A stretch of 41,017 nucleotides of DNA from Lachnospiraceae bacterium (GTDB lineage Bacteria > Bacillota > Clostridia > Lachnospirales > Lachnospiraceae): NCBI GenBank assembly GCA_024698145.1, contig JAILRO010000049.1:1-41017 (forward strand). The letters are read 5' to 3'. The notes beneath the pieces were generated by a model. The model saw nothing but the letters and a program-made list of their open reading frames with translations, made no database searches and had not been told where the DNA came from. The translations under genes were made by a program, and so were the position numbers. Positions 1-8,703 of the stretch are shown one piece after another (the first letter of the stretch is position 1; every line of letters starts with the position of its first letter).

Positions 1-669
1 AGGACATGAAAATATAATCCAAACATGAGCACCTCTCCCAGAACGGGAACGTTCTACAAGAGGTTTAATCCCATTTGCTTCACATATCCTACGAAGAGCA
101 TTCACTTCATCCTGCCATTCATTATCAACATTCGCAAAATCCGTCTTTTCTGAGTCTTTCTCGTGATTATCAAAATCATACACTATGAAACGAAGAGTTC
201 CATTTTCGTGAAGCGGATAAATGCCAATTACATCCGTACCATCTTCTTTATATCCAAACAAGTGTTTCTTTACTGTTTTAGGATCAAGTTTTGTCCAACA
301 TCTGTTTTCACATTCATCACAAGGATACTTTTTATCTCCTCGCTGCTTAGGGCACAGAGCATGTTCCCACCTATTTTCACACTGCGGAAAATAACCTCCG
401 TTCTTTCCACGCTTTGCAAAAACATCCTCTCTCCCCCAGAACATGGAATAAAAACGGATTACCATTTCATCAGTTATATATTTCGAATTAATTCTTCCTC
501 CCTGATCCGGATCATACTCCTCCGATTCTTCTATCACTTCTTCAAAAACATTCTTTAACTCATACGGAATGTTTTCTTTTTCAAGAATTGCTTTTAATTC
601 AGCATTTTCTGTTTGAAGTTTTCTAACTAATTCTCGTAAAGAATCAAGATTATAAGATTCTATATTCAT
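1..669 (-). CDS. TOTE-type archaeo-eukaryotic primase domain protein, 3' end cut off by window edge
   Basis: The 223 codons present are only the N-terminal part; the frame is open to the window edge. Residues 10-32 look like a short coiled coil. Residues 97, 106, 117, 120 and 124 are cysteines that could bind zinc. The segment FIVYDFDNH (161-169) supplies the D-x-D metal-binding motif of archaeo-eukaryotic primases (D165, D167), and SGRGAHVW (210-217) supplies the second motif with H215. This combination matches the AEP domain described in TOTE conflict systems, where the primase is usually fused to a helicase and a nuclease; those parts would lie outside the window. The ATG at 669 follows a GAGGGG ribosome binding site. 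A small gene ends 23 bp upstream on the same strand. The domain call is from remembered motifs, not a search; a DNA-related activity is known for the fold, and a defence role is inference. Confidence 0.82.
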   Translation of the reverse strand, partial: MNIESYNLDSLRELVRKLQTENAELKAILEKENIPYELKNVFEEVIEESEEYDPDQGGRINSKYITDEMVIRFYSMFWGREDVFAKRGKNGGYFPQCENRWEHALCPKQRGDKKYPCDECENRCWTKLDPKTVKKHLFGYKEDGTDVIGIYPLHENGTLRFIVYDFDNHEKDSEKTDFANVDNEWQDEVNALRRICEANGIKPLVERSRSGRGAHVWIIFSCP

Positions 670-692
670 CGTACCCCTCAATAATTATATTC

Positions 693-1082
693 TTACAAAT
701 TATCCAGACTAACCATTTTCAGGCTATTCTCCTCACAAAACTCCTTTTCTTCATATACTATTTCCAAATTCCAGATAATAGAAATCTTCATCATAAATTT
801 GAAATAGTTTTCCATGTATGTATATTTCTTATAAGCACATCGATATATTGTATACATGTATAGAATCCCAGCATCACTATAACACTCATCATATATTATA
901 CTATTGTTATGAACACCTTTATTTTTTAAAACAGACCTTGCAACTCTTAAAGCATATTCAGGCGAAAACTGTTTTGTATATTCCTCAATAATCCTATCAT
1001 CTATGCAATTCTTTACTCTTGTTATGGAATTAATCGTATATACATTTTTATTCCTTCTTGCACGTTCTGCTGCTGTCATCAT
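693..1082 (-). CDS. Hypothetical protein upstream of the primase gene
   Basis: A 129-residue protein that I do not recognise. It has a basic N-terminus (AERARRNK), a tyrosine-rich middle (about residues 65-95) and an acidic stretch EEKEFCEE near the end; no signal peptide or clear membrane segment is seen. The ATG at 1082 is preferred because GAAGGG lies about 9 bases upstream; a TTG at 1103 would add seven residues. The gene ends 23 bp before the start of the TOTE-type primase gene on the same strand, so the two are probably co-transcribed. A partner, regulator or immunity role is only a guess from position. Confidence 0.6.
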   Translation of the reverse strand: MMTAAERARRNKNVYTINSITRVKNCIDDRIIEEYTKQFSPEYALRVARSVLKNKGVHNNSIIYDECYSDAGILYMYTIYRCAYKKYTYMENYFKFMMKISIIWNLEIVYEEKEFCEENSLKMVSLDNL

Positions 1083-1152
1083 TCTTAGTTTCCCTTCAAA
1101 CAAGTTATTTTATCCTTTTATAATATATCATATACACAAAACAGAATCCAAA

Positions 1153-1186
1153 AAAGTCCCGCAGGCATTACTGTCTACGGGACTTT
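1153..1186 (-). terminator. Rho-independent terminator after gdhA
   Basis: AAAGTCCCG (1153-1161) pairs with CGGGACTTT (1178-1186). Read on the minus strand, the stem runs into TTTTTT. It lies 32 bp after the gdhA stop and insulates gdhA from the accessory locus. Confidence 0.85.
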
Positions 1187-1217
1187 AATTCATATATTCA
1201 ATTCAGACATTTATCAA

Positions 1218-2579
<1,362 letters not shown>

Positions 2580-2610
2580 TTAAAATTTCTAGTGAAAAGG
2601 TGTGCATACA

Positions 2611-2640
2611 AAAAGCACTTATATGTAGACAAGTGCTTTT
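2611..2640 (-). promoter_or_regulatory. Terminator-like hairpin in the gdhA leader
   Basis: AAAAGCACTT (2611-2620) is perfectly complementary to AAGTGCTTTT (2631-2640), giving a 10-bp stem with a 10-nt loop. On the minus strand the stem ends in TTTTT, so it resembles an intrinsic terminator. It lies between the predicted transcription start (about 2660) and the gdhA start codon, about 46 bp from the ATG, and does not cover the ribosome binding site. An attenuator is possible; no known riboswitch class was recognised. Confidence 0.55.
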
Positions 2641-2666
2641 AATCTCCGACGCCTTTGCCTTTCGGT

Positions 2667-2695
2667 ATTATACATAAGAAACTTAATTTTATCAA
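2667..2695 (-). promoter_or_regulatory. gdhA sigma-A promoter
   Basis: On the minus strand, TTGATA (2695-2690) and TATAAT (2672-2667) are separated by exactly 17 bp. The predicted transcript starts near 2660 with a leader of about 95 nt. The -35 element lies inside the first of the five palindromic boxes. Confidence 0.8.
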
Positions 2696-2808
2696 GTTAT
2701 AGGCGTTTATATTTAATTTTATTAAGTCATTTTCACAAATACTTAACATTGTTATGTACTTCATTAATAATATTAAGCAGTCGTACATTTTCCCTTAACA
2801 TTATTAAG
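2682..2808. promoter_or_regulatory. Array of five 15-bp CTTAA-N5-TTAAG boxes upstream of gdhA
   Basis: Five near-palindromic 15-mers occur at 2682-2696 (CTTAATTTTATCAAG), 2712-2726 (TTTAATTTTATTAAG), 2742-2756 (CTTAACATTGTTATG), 2763-2777 (ATTAATAATATTAAG) and 2794-2808 (CTTAACATTATTAAG). Start-to-start distances are 30, 30, 21 and 31 bp, close to whole helical turns, so all boxes would face the same side of DNA. The T-N11-A half-site geometry fits LysR-type regulators, but the protein is unknown. The first box covers the promoter -35. Together with the leader this array fills most of the 340-bp gap between gdhA and the NUDIX gene; 2809-2904 is AT-rich with nothing else evident. Confidence 0.7.
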
Positions 2809-2904
2809 TCATCTGTGTTATAACCCATTACAATATCATAACGCACACATTATAATATAATAACATATACAATGCAAAAAGCCTTGATTTTACAGTAACG
2901 AACA

Positions 2905-3387
2905 CTATTTCCCGACATGTTGTCCATCCAGTTGCACATCAGTCAGTTTATCATCTAAAGAGTACACGAGTTTCAATGAGAAATACGGGCGTTCTTTCAT
3001 CAGCAGATCAAAGAAAATCTTATCTCCTTCCCATATATCCAAGTCCATAACCTTGTCCTTATCAATCCAGACAAGTTCTCCTTCATCGCAATCTCCGATT
3101 TCACCTTCAAAACCGTCTGCTGTATATAAATGCATATACTCCACAACATCTTTTCCATATATAAAGGTTATAATTCCCCTAGCACGATAGTCTGTAAGTG
3201 TAAGTCCTGTTTCCTCAAAAACCTCACGCATAAGGCACTCATCCGGACTTTCTCCATATTCAAAATGTCCGCCAACACCGATATACTTATCCTTATTTAT
3301 ATCATTTTCCTTCTTAACCCTGTGCATCATAAGATACTTGTTATCCTTTTCAAGATAACACAGCGTTGTAAGTTCAGGTGCTTTCAT
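2905..3387 (-). CDS. NUDIX hydrolase (MutT-like)
   Basis: A 160-residue protein with a complete NUDIX box at residues 40-62: G40, E46, R54-E55 and E58-E59 with G61, matching GX5EX7REUXEEXGU. Such enzymes cleave nucleoside diphosphates linked to another group, using Mg2+ held by the RE..EE residues. The substrate cannot be read from the sequence; an 8-oxo-dGTP diphosphatase role is the usual first guess for this size. The ATG at 3387 has AGGAG about 9 bases upstream. It is the last gene of a three-gene run after birA, 25 bp apart. Confidence 0.9.
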   Translation of the reverse strand: MKAPELTTLCYLEKDNKYLMMHRVKKENDINKDKYIGVGGHFEYGESPDECLMREVFEETGLTLTDYRARGIITFIYGKDVVEYMHLYTADGFEGEIGDCDEGELVWIDKDKVMDLDIWEGDKIFFDLLMKERPYFSLKLVYSLDDKLTDVQLDGQHVGK

Positions 3388-3412
3388 CCTGCATCACTCC
3401 TGTTAATCACTC

Positions 3413-4402
3413 TTAAACATATCCATACAAACCGCGAACCGACACCTCGCCGGATATGATGTAATCCTGACTTCCATTCTCATCCTCGACAATCAACGCG
3501 CCGCTCTCATCTATTCCGAGAGCTTTTTTGACGTACTCGCCGTCTTTCTCTATTATCTTTACTTCGCGGCCTATATTAATCAAATGCTCATTATACTCAT
3601 CCTTTAGTTCGGACAAATCCTCAGTCTTCATGAAAATATCATAGTATCTTTCAAACAGTTCAAGTACTCTACCCAAGAGTTTTCCTCTTTCAATATCATG
3701 TTCCATTTCAAGTGCAACAGATGTCGCCGTATTTGTAATATCCTCGTCAAAGTTCTTTTGATTACAATTAATCCCTATGCCAACAACAACGTACTGTATG
3801 TATTCAAGATCAGTACTGCTTTCCGTAAGAATTCCGCATATTTTTTTGCCGTTAACAACCACGTCGTTTGGCCACTTTATAAATGTTTCCTTACCGGAAT
3901 ACTCTTTGACCGCTCCTGCAACCGCCATTGCAGCAACCAATGTAATCATCGATGCTCTGTCCACCTTTATATCCGGATACAATAGTATGGAAAAATAACA
4001 ATTTCCCGACGGCGATATCCAACCTCGTCCACGTCTGCCTTTTCCTGCAGTCTGCTTGTCCGTAACAACAACCGTACCATGCGCCCCGCCATTTTCAGCT
4101 ATACGTTTAACCTGAGTATTGGTTGAGTCAGTCTCCGGCAGATAAATGATATCCTTACCAAGCCACGAAGTCTTCATGTTATCCTTAATAACTTTCTCAT
4201 CCAAAATATCCGGTGCACTTTCAAGTCTATAACCACGATTATTAACAGACGATATCTCGTATCCATCAGACTTCAAGGCCTTAATATGTTTCCAGACAGC
4301 AGTTCTTGACAATCCAAGAGTATCACATATCTCCTGTCCAGATACATAATCGTTTGTAGTTTTGAGCATATTTAAAATATTCTCTCTGGTTAAATTTCCC
4401 AT
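3413..4402 (-). CDS. birA: Bifunctional biotin-[acetyl-CoA-carboxylase] ligase / biotin repressor
   Basis: Attaches biotin to carboxylase carrier proteins through biotinyl-AMP and, in forms with an N-terminal DNA-binding domain, represses biotin genes. Residues 4-60 form a winged helix-turn-helix (ICDTLGLSRTAVWKHIKAL). The ligase core shows GKGRRGRGW (120-128), the biotin/AMP loop, and KWPND (176-180). A smaller C-terminal domain follows. The ATG at 4402, giving 329 residues, is chosen because AAAAGGA lies just upstream; a GTG at 4432 would overlap the preceding gene by 29 bp. The stop of the preceding gene touches this start (TAGAATG), so translation is likely coupled. No biotin synthesis or transport gene is next to it. 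Confidence 0.94.
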   Translation of the reverse strand: MGNLTRENILNMLKTTNDYVSGQEICDTLGLSRTAVWKHIKALKSDGYEISSVNNRGYRLESAPDILDEKVIKDNMKTSWLGKDIIYLPETDSTNTQVKRIAENGGAHGTVVVTDKQTAGKGRRGRGWISPSGNCYFSILLYPDIKVDRASMITLVAAMAVAGAVKEYSGKETFIKWPNDVVVNGKKICGILTESSTDLEYIQYVVVGIGINCNQKNFDEDITNTATSVALEMEHDIERGKLLGRVLELFERYYDIFMKTEDLSELKDEYNEHLINIGREVKIIEKDGEYVKKALGIDESGALIVEDENGSQDYIISGEVSVRGLYGYV

Positions 4403-4403
4403 T

Positions 4404-4868
4404 CTACTCGCCGTCCTTTTCAGAATTGTCACATTCTTCTTTTTTCAATTTCAACATACCGTATAAAGCTTCACCCACATTGATATGCTCTGCAAACGGA
4501 ATAACAAACTGTTCCTTCCCTATATAAATCTGCACAAGACTATAATCGAGATTGGGATTAGGTATAACATATCCCAAATCAGTAATTTCCTCATAACCAA
4601 TTGTTCTTTCCTTGCGATGCATTTTAAGTGTCATCGTCTTATCTCCAAAAACATAGGTAATATCGTAAGCCTGTGGTTTTAATGTTTGAACCAAAAGCAC
4701 AATACCGTACATCAGACATACGGTACAAAGTAATGTTATTGCGATGCTGCTTCTTTCATGACGTACAACAACTACTGCTACGCGAAGTAACGCAACTGCT
4801 ATGAAAATAAATGCAAGACTGCGTAATGCAATTCTGTTCTTCTTGCTCTTACGAACTGTATGTTCCAT
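4404..4868 (-). CDS. Two-helix membrane protein of unknown function
   Basis: A 154-residue protein with a basic N-terminus (KSKKNR) and two hydrophobic helices at about 13-35 and 43-63, followed by a soluble domain of roughly 90 residues that is probably cytoplasmic. The soluble part has beta-rich stretches (YDITYVFGDKTMTLKM) such as occur in PH-like membrane-associated domains, but the similarity is too weak for a name. It is first in the operon with birA and the NUDIX gene and ends one base before the birA ATG. The ATG at 4868 follows AAAGGGG. Confidence 0.75.
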   Translation of the reverse strand: MEHTVRKSKKNRIALRSLAFIFIAVALLRVAVVVVRHERSSIAITLLCTVCLMYGIVLLVQTLKPQAYDITYVFGDKTMTLKMHRKERTIGYEEITDLGYVIPNPNLDYSLVQIYIGKEQFVIPFAEHINVGEALYGMLKLKKEECDNSEKDGE

Positions 4869-4919
4869 GTTTCAAATCCCCTTTATCAATCAAATATCAC
4901 TTTAAAACACAACACATTG

Positions 4920-4948
4920 ATTATACGGTATTTTCAAAAAAATGCCAA
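4920..4948 (-). promoter_or_regulatory. Promoter of the membrane protein-birA-NUDIX operon
   Basis: Minus-strand TTGGCA (4948-4943) and TATAAT (4925-4920) with a 17-bp spacer, immediately after the purA terminator and about 50 bp before the first gene. Confidence 0.72.
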
Positions 4949-4950
4949 CA

Positions 4951-4985
4951 AAAAAAAGATAACGAAGCAAGCCTCGTTATCTTTT
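4951..4985 (-). terminator. Rho-independent terminator after purA
   Basis: AAAAGATAACGA (4954-4965) pairs with TCGTTATCTTTT (4974-4985), a 12-bp stem with an 8-nt loop. On the minus strand it continues into a run of T. It lies 11 bp after the purA stop. Confidence 0.88.
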
Positions 4986-4996
4986 CATTTATAATT

Positions 4997-6271
4997 TTAT
5001 CTGTAGATAATATCTTCACGTCCCGGTCCGTTAGAAACCATTGTGATAGGGAATCCTATCTGCTCCTCAACGAACTCAATATACTTACGACAGTTCTCCG
5101 GAAGTTCCTCGTACTTCTTGATTCCTCTTATATCTGTCTTCCAACCCGGCAAAGTCTTAAGTACAGGCTTAGCCTTCTCAAGCTTGGCTGTTGTAGGGAA
5201 ATCAGTAGTAACTTCTCCATCAACCTCGTAGCCTACGCATACAGGAATCTCATCGAGATATCCAAGTACATCCAATACTGTAAATGCTACATCTGTAGTT
5301 CCCTGAATACGGCAACCATACTTAGTTGCAACACAGTCAAACCATCCCATTCTTCTAGGTCTTCCGGTTGTTGCACCATACTCACCACCGTCGCCACCGC
5401 GACGTCTCAACTCATCAGCCTCGTCACCGAATATCTCACTTACAAATGCACCCGCGCCTACTGCGGAAGAATATGCCTTAACAACAGTAATGATCTTCTT
5501 GATTTCATACGGCGGTATTCCTGCACCGATCGCGCCATAAGCTGCAAGTGTTGATGAAGATGTAACCATCGGATAAATACCATGGTCGGGATCCTTAAGT
5601 GAACCAAGCTGACCTTCAAGCAATATGTTCTTGCCCTCTTTGATTGCCTTATAAAGATATGCTGATGTATCGCATACGTAAGGCTCAACCATCTTCTTGT
5701 ACTCCATGAGAGTGTTAAACAACTCATCAACATTTAACAATGGCTTATGATAGAGATGCTCTAAAAGTGTGTTCTTCTGAACGATTACTCTTTCTAACTT
5801 CTCCTTAAGACCCTCCTCATCGAAAAGCTCGGCAACCTGAAAACCGATTTTCGCATATTTATCTGAATAAAAAGGAGCAATACCCGACTTTGTAGAACCG
5901 AATGACTTACCTGCAAGTCTCTCCTCTTCATACTCATCAAAAAGTATATGATATGGCATAACAATCTGGGCTCTGTCAGACACCAAAATCTTTGGCATCG
6001 GAACTCCTCTGTCTACGATATCCTTAATTTCCTTGAAAAGTACCGGTATGTTAAGAGCAACACCGTTACCTATAATACTTGTTGTATGATCATAGAATAC
6101 ACCTGACGGTAATGTATGTAACGCAAACTTACCGTAATCATTAACTATTGTGTGACCTGCATTTGCTCCGCCCTGAAAACGAACAATAATATCCGCTTCT
6201 TTACTAAGAGTATCTGTAATCTTTCCTTTTCCTTCATCGCCCCAATTAGCGCCAACAACAGCTTTTACCAT
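4997..6271 (-). CDS. purA: Adenylosuccinate synthetase
   Basis: Catalyses the GTP-dependent joining of IMP and aspartate to adenylosuccinate, the first committed step from IMP to AMP. At 424 residues it has the normal bacterial length. The P-loop-like GDEGKGK (11-17) contains the catalytic aspartate D12, and AGHTIV contains the catalytic H40. The segment TGRPRRMGWFD is the conserved IMP/GTP-site region. The ATG at 6271 follows GAGAGGAA. The gene stands alone with a terminator downstream; no purine operator was recognised. Confidence 0.97.
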   Translation of the reverse strand: MVKAVVGANWGDEGKGKITDTLSKEADIIVRFQGGANAGHTIVNDYGKFALHTLPSGVFYDHTTSIIGNGVALNIPVLFKEIKDIVDRGVPMPKILVSDRAQIVMPYHILFDEYEEERLAGKSFGSTKSGIAPFYSDKYAKIGFQVAELFDEEGLKEKLERVIVQKNTLLEHLYHKPLLNVDELFNTLMEYKKMVEPYVCDTSAYLYKAIKEGKNILLEGQLGSLKDPDHGIYPMVTSSSTLAAYGAIGAGIPPYEIKKIITVVKAYSSAVGAGAFVSEIFGDEADELRRRGGDGGEYGATTGRPRRMGWFDCVATKYGCRIQGTTDVAFTVLDVLGYLDEIPVCVGYEVDGEVTTDFPTTAKLEKAKPVLKTLPGWKTDIRGIKKYEELPENCRKYIEFVEEQIGFPITMVSNGPGREDIIYR

Positions 6272-6326
6272 AGTTTATTCCTCTCTGTTTTCATATTATT
6301 ACGGCTTGTTTCAGCCAACAATGGAC

Positions 6327-6355
6327 ATTATAACTTATTTTGACTCATAAGTAAA
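6327..6355 (-). promoter_or_regulatory. Possible purA promoter
   Basis: TATAAT on the minus strand (6332-6327) with a weak -35 TTTACT (6355-6350) and a 17-bp spacer, about 55 bp before purA. Confidence 0.45.
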
Positions 6356-6410
6356 ATCAATATTATGAATATTATATATAAGCAAAACTTATATCATGTG
6401 ATATTAAAAT

Positions 6411-6446
6411 ACCCCGTATCCCATTTACATCAAAATGGGGCGGGGT
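6411..6446 (-). terminator. Terminator after the DUF1292 gene
   Basis: ACCCCG (6411-6416) pairs with CGGGGT (6441-6446) and the inner CCCATTT pairs with AAATGGG. On the minus strand the hairpin is followed by ATTTTAATAT, a moderate U-tract. Confidence 0.75.
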
Positions 6447-6477
6447 GTGAAAAGAGAGGAATATTCGAAATCGAATA

Positions 6478-6753
6478 TCAAGCAACTTGTAAATTATTCT
6501 CTATAAAAGTACGAATAAGTCTTTTCTCTTTCTCTGTAGCTATCGGATCAAGAACAATTCTTCCATTCTCCTTGCCGTACATACAAGCATACAAATCAAT
6601 CTGCTTACCTGTTTCTTCTTTTGCCTTGTCGGCTTCGGTGTAAATAAGATAGCGTTGTCCTGTCTCAGGGTTCTCAACTACACTAAGACCTACGTATGTT
6701 ATCTCTTCGCCGAACTCATTGGTTAACTTAAACGTATTATTAAGCTCCATCAT
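6478..6753 (-). CDS. DUF1292 family protein
   Basis: A 91-residue acidic protein of the DUF1292 type, recognised by its compact beta pattern: FKLTNEFGEEITYVGL, then GQRYLIYTE, and a C-terminal helix EKEKRLIRTFIENN. Function is unknown in this family, which is widespread in Firmicutes. Two ATG codons are adjacent: the first (6753) lies only 3 bases after AGGAGG and the second (6750) lies 6 bases after it, so the second may be the real start. The gene follows the LysR gene by 33 bp and a terminator closes the pair. Confidence 0.8.
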   Translation of the reverse strand: MMELNNTFKLTNEFGEEITYVGLSVVENPETGQRYLIYTEADKAKEETGKQIDLYACMYGKENGRIVLDPIATEKEKRLIRTFIENNLQVA

Positions 6754-6786
6754 TATCCTCCTGACTATTAATACACTCTGTTTTGT

Positions 6787-7683
6787 CTACACCTTACTGT
6801 CAGTTTCAAGTATCTCTCGAAGCTTCGTTGCCGCTACCGACATTGATGAACGTTTGTCTATTATAAGACACATGTTTCTTGGTGGAATCTCTTCTTCAAA
6901 CTTAAGCTTAATCAGAGAGCCGTCCGATATCTGCTTACCCGCAAAATCTTCAACTACACATCCTACACCAAGATTCCTCATAGCAAACTGGATAATCATA
7001 TCACTTGTCGCTAATTCAAACTCCGGTTTCACCGCAACCCGCTTCCGTTCCAAGAAAGCCTCAACATAAGTTCTTGTACTGGTCTTACCCTCAAGACTTA
7101 TTATTGGAAGCTGTTCTAACTCTTTATAATCTATCATCCTATCCTTAAGATGCCTAAATTTCGTTCCAGCCACAAAAATATCCTGAACTTTTCGTACAGG
7201 AATAATATCAAAATGAGAGTCTGCATCTAAAGGGCCCGTTACAACTCCAAAATCGATTCTACCTTGTGTCAGGTGCTCAATCGTTCTCGGTGTCGGGGCA
7301 TTAGTCACCGTAACCTTAATCTCAGGGTATAACACGTGAAACCTTTCCAGAAAGGGAAGCAGATAGAACTGCAAGGTCATATCGCTTGCTCCAATTCTGA
7401 CTTCTCCGGTCTCAAGATTCATCATTTTAGCAAGCTGCCGTTCTCCTGCCATAATTGTTTCATAGCCATTGCTGACATATGAATACAATAAGTTCCCTGC
7501 TCCGGTCAAGCTGACACCTTTTGCTTTCCTGGTAAAAAGCTCTATACCAAGTCCCTCTTCAAGCTGCTTGACAGCCTGTGAAACAGCGGGCTGTGAAATA
7601 TTGAGCTTTCTGGCAGCACCAGTTATACTTTGCTCGGTGGCTACATGGTAGAATATCTTGTAATGCTCTAAGTTAGTATTCAT
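6787..7683 (-). CDS. LysR-family transcriptional regulator
   Basis: A 298-residue LysR-type regulator. Residues 1-60 form the winged helix-turn-helix (HVATEQSITGAARKLN, ISQPAVSQAVKQLEEGLGI), followed by a linker helix and a two-lobed effector-binding domain from about residue 90. It is of the CysL/CbbR-like general type, but the ligand cannot be told. The ATG at 7683 follows AAGGAGAG. The downstream DUF1292 gene is a likely operon partner. No divergent target gene is present, which is unusual for the family. The gdhA box array 4 kb downstream has T-N11-A geometry and is one conceivable target. Confidence 0.9.
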   Translation of the reverse strand: MNTNLEHYKIFYHVATEQSITGAARKLNISQPAVSQAVKQLEEGLGIELFTRKAKGVSLTGAGNLLYSYVSNGYETIMAGERQLAKMMNLETGEVRIGASDMTLQFYLLPFLERFHVLYPEIKVTVTNAPTPRTIEHLTQGRIDFGVVTGPLDADSHFDIIPVRKVQDIFVAGTKFRHLKDRMIDYKELEQLPIISLEGKTSTRTYVEAFLERKRVAVKPEFELATSDMIIQFAMRNLGVGCVVEDFAGKQISDGSLIKLKFEEEIPPRNMCLIIDKRSSMSVAATKLREILETDSKV

Positions 7684-7733
7684 TATAATCTCTCCTTATA
7701 GCTTAACGATATTCTATGACACGATTATAATAT

Positions 7734-7762
7734 ATATATCGGAATTTGTATATAGTTTTTAA
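7734..7762 (-). promoter_or_regulatory. Possible lysR promoter
   Basis: Minus-strand TATAAT (7739-7734) with a -35-like TATACA (7762-7757) and a 17-bp spacer, about 50 bp before the LysR gene. The rest of 7763-7880 is AT-rich; an imperfect inverted repeat ATAAGGC...GCTTAT at about 7842-7868 may be a regulator site. Confidence 0.4.
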
Positions 7763-7881
7763 CCTTTTTGTCGAATATTTTGTGTTTTAATGATATATAT
7801 ACCACTAAATGTGTTATTTTTACCAACAAATACTTGTGATAAGGCTTGGTATAATTTCTGCTTATGCCTAATATTCACCCC

Positions 7882-7900
7882 GCCTATACCTTGTATAGGC
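7882..7900. repeat. Short perfect palindrome
   Basis: GCCTATAC-CTT-GTATAGGC, an 8-bp stem with a 3-nt loop, lying just past the sirtuin terminator and upstream of lysR. It could be a second hairpin of the terminator region or a binding site. Confidence 0.5.
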
Positions 7901-7905
7901 AATAA

Positions 7906-7938
7906 AAAAGTGCACCATATATTGTATGGTGCACTTTT
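7906..7938 (-). terminator. Terminator of the cdaA-ptsH-sirtuin operon
   Basis: AAAAGTGCACCATA (7906-7919) pairs with TATGGTGCACTTTT (7925-7938): a 14-bp perfect stem with a 5-nt loop. The minus strand continues with TTTTTT. It lies 13 bp after the sirtuin stop. Confidence 0.9.
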
Positions 7939-7951
7939 GCATTATATTCTA

Positions 7952-8683
7952 TTATATTTGTTCAAAAACTTCACCGATTCTCTCGTTGATAAGCAGGTCA
8001 GCATTAACATCTCTAGCAGTCTTATCCATGTTAATTACAACGAGATGTGATCCTCTGAAATAGTCAATAAAGCCTGCCGCAGGGTAAACCGCAAGTGATG
8101 TTCCACCAATAATAAGAACATCAGCCTTACTGATATAGGAAACCGTTTTCTGCATAGTCATAGAATCGAGGCCCTCTTCATAGAGCACTACATCAGGCTT
8201 GATAACTCCGCCGCAATCACATGTCGGCACTCCATCAGCTTCAGCAATATATTCTACCGGATATGATTTACCACATCGTGTACAATAATTCCTATGAACG
8301 CTTCCATGAAGCTCAAGTACCTCTTTGCTACCTGCCGCATAATGAAGTCCGTCAATATTCTGGGTTACAACAGCCTTAAGTTTGCCTTTTTTTTCAAGTT
8401 CTGCAAGCTTCAAATGTGCTGCATTAGGCTTTGCATCTAATGCCAACATCTTGTTTCTGTAAAACTCAAAAAACTCTTCTGTATGATTTCTGTAAAAACT
8501 GTGGCTAACCATAACTTCCGGTGGGTATTTGTACTTCTGATTATACAGACCATCTACACTTCGAAAGTCCGGAATACCACTCTCCGTTGACACACCTGCG
8601 CCTCCAAAGAAAACTATATTGTCACTCGCATCAACAATCTCCTTGAGTTTCGCAATCTTTTCCTTTGATTCCTCGTGCAACAA
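7952..8683 (-). CDS. cobB: NAD-dependent protein deacylase (sirtuin, SIR2 family)
   Basis: Removes acyl groups from lysines, consuming NAD+. At 243 residues it is a typical short bacterial sirtuin. It has FGGAGVSTESGIPDFRS (26-42), the NAD loop; TQNIDGLH (107-114); the catalytic H126 in LELHGSVH; and zinc ligands C134, C137, C155 and C157. No ATG suits the start: tandem TTG codons at 8683 and 8680 follow AAAGGGGG, and TTG at 8683 is chosen. It is the last gene of the operon with cdaA, cdaR and ptsH, 20 bp after ptsH, and a strong terminator follows. Confidence 0.94.
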   Translation of the reverse strand: MLHEESKEKIAKLKEIVDASDNIVFFGGAGVSTESGIPDFRSVDGLYNQKYKYPPEVMVSHSFYRNHTEEFFEFYRNKMLALDAKPNAAHLKLAELEKKGKLKAVVTQNIDGLHYAAGSKEVLELHGSVHRNYCTRCGKSYPVEYIAEADGVPTCDCGGVIKPDVVLYEEGLDSMTMQKTVSYISKADVLIIGGTSLAVYPAAGFIDYFRGSHLVVINMDKTARDVNADLLINERIGEVFEQI

Positions 8684-8703
8684 TAATACCGCCCCCTTTA
8701 ACT

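Noticed and set aside
163-558. Plus-strand ORF of 131 codons
   Set aside because: Antisense shadow of the TOTE-type primase gene, whose motifs are unambiguous on the minus strand.
2641-2672. CCGA...TCGG hairpin with GGCAAAGGCG as a riboswitch aptamer for gdhA
   Set aside because: Most of it lies at or before the predicted transcription start, and it fits no riboswitch consensus I know (glutamine, c-di-GMP, THF and others considered).
4811-5554. Long plus-strand ORF of 247 codons
   Set aside because: It is antisense to purA and its neighbour, has no ribosome binding site and an implausible Cys/Ser-rich composition.
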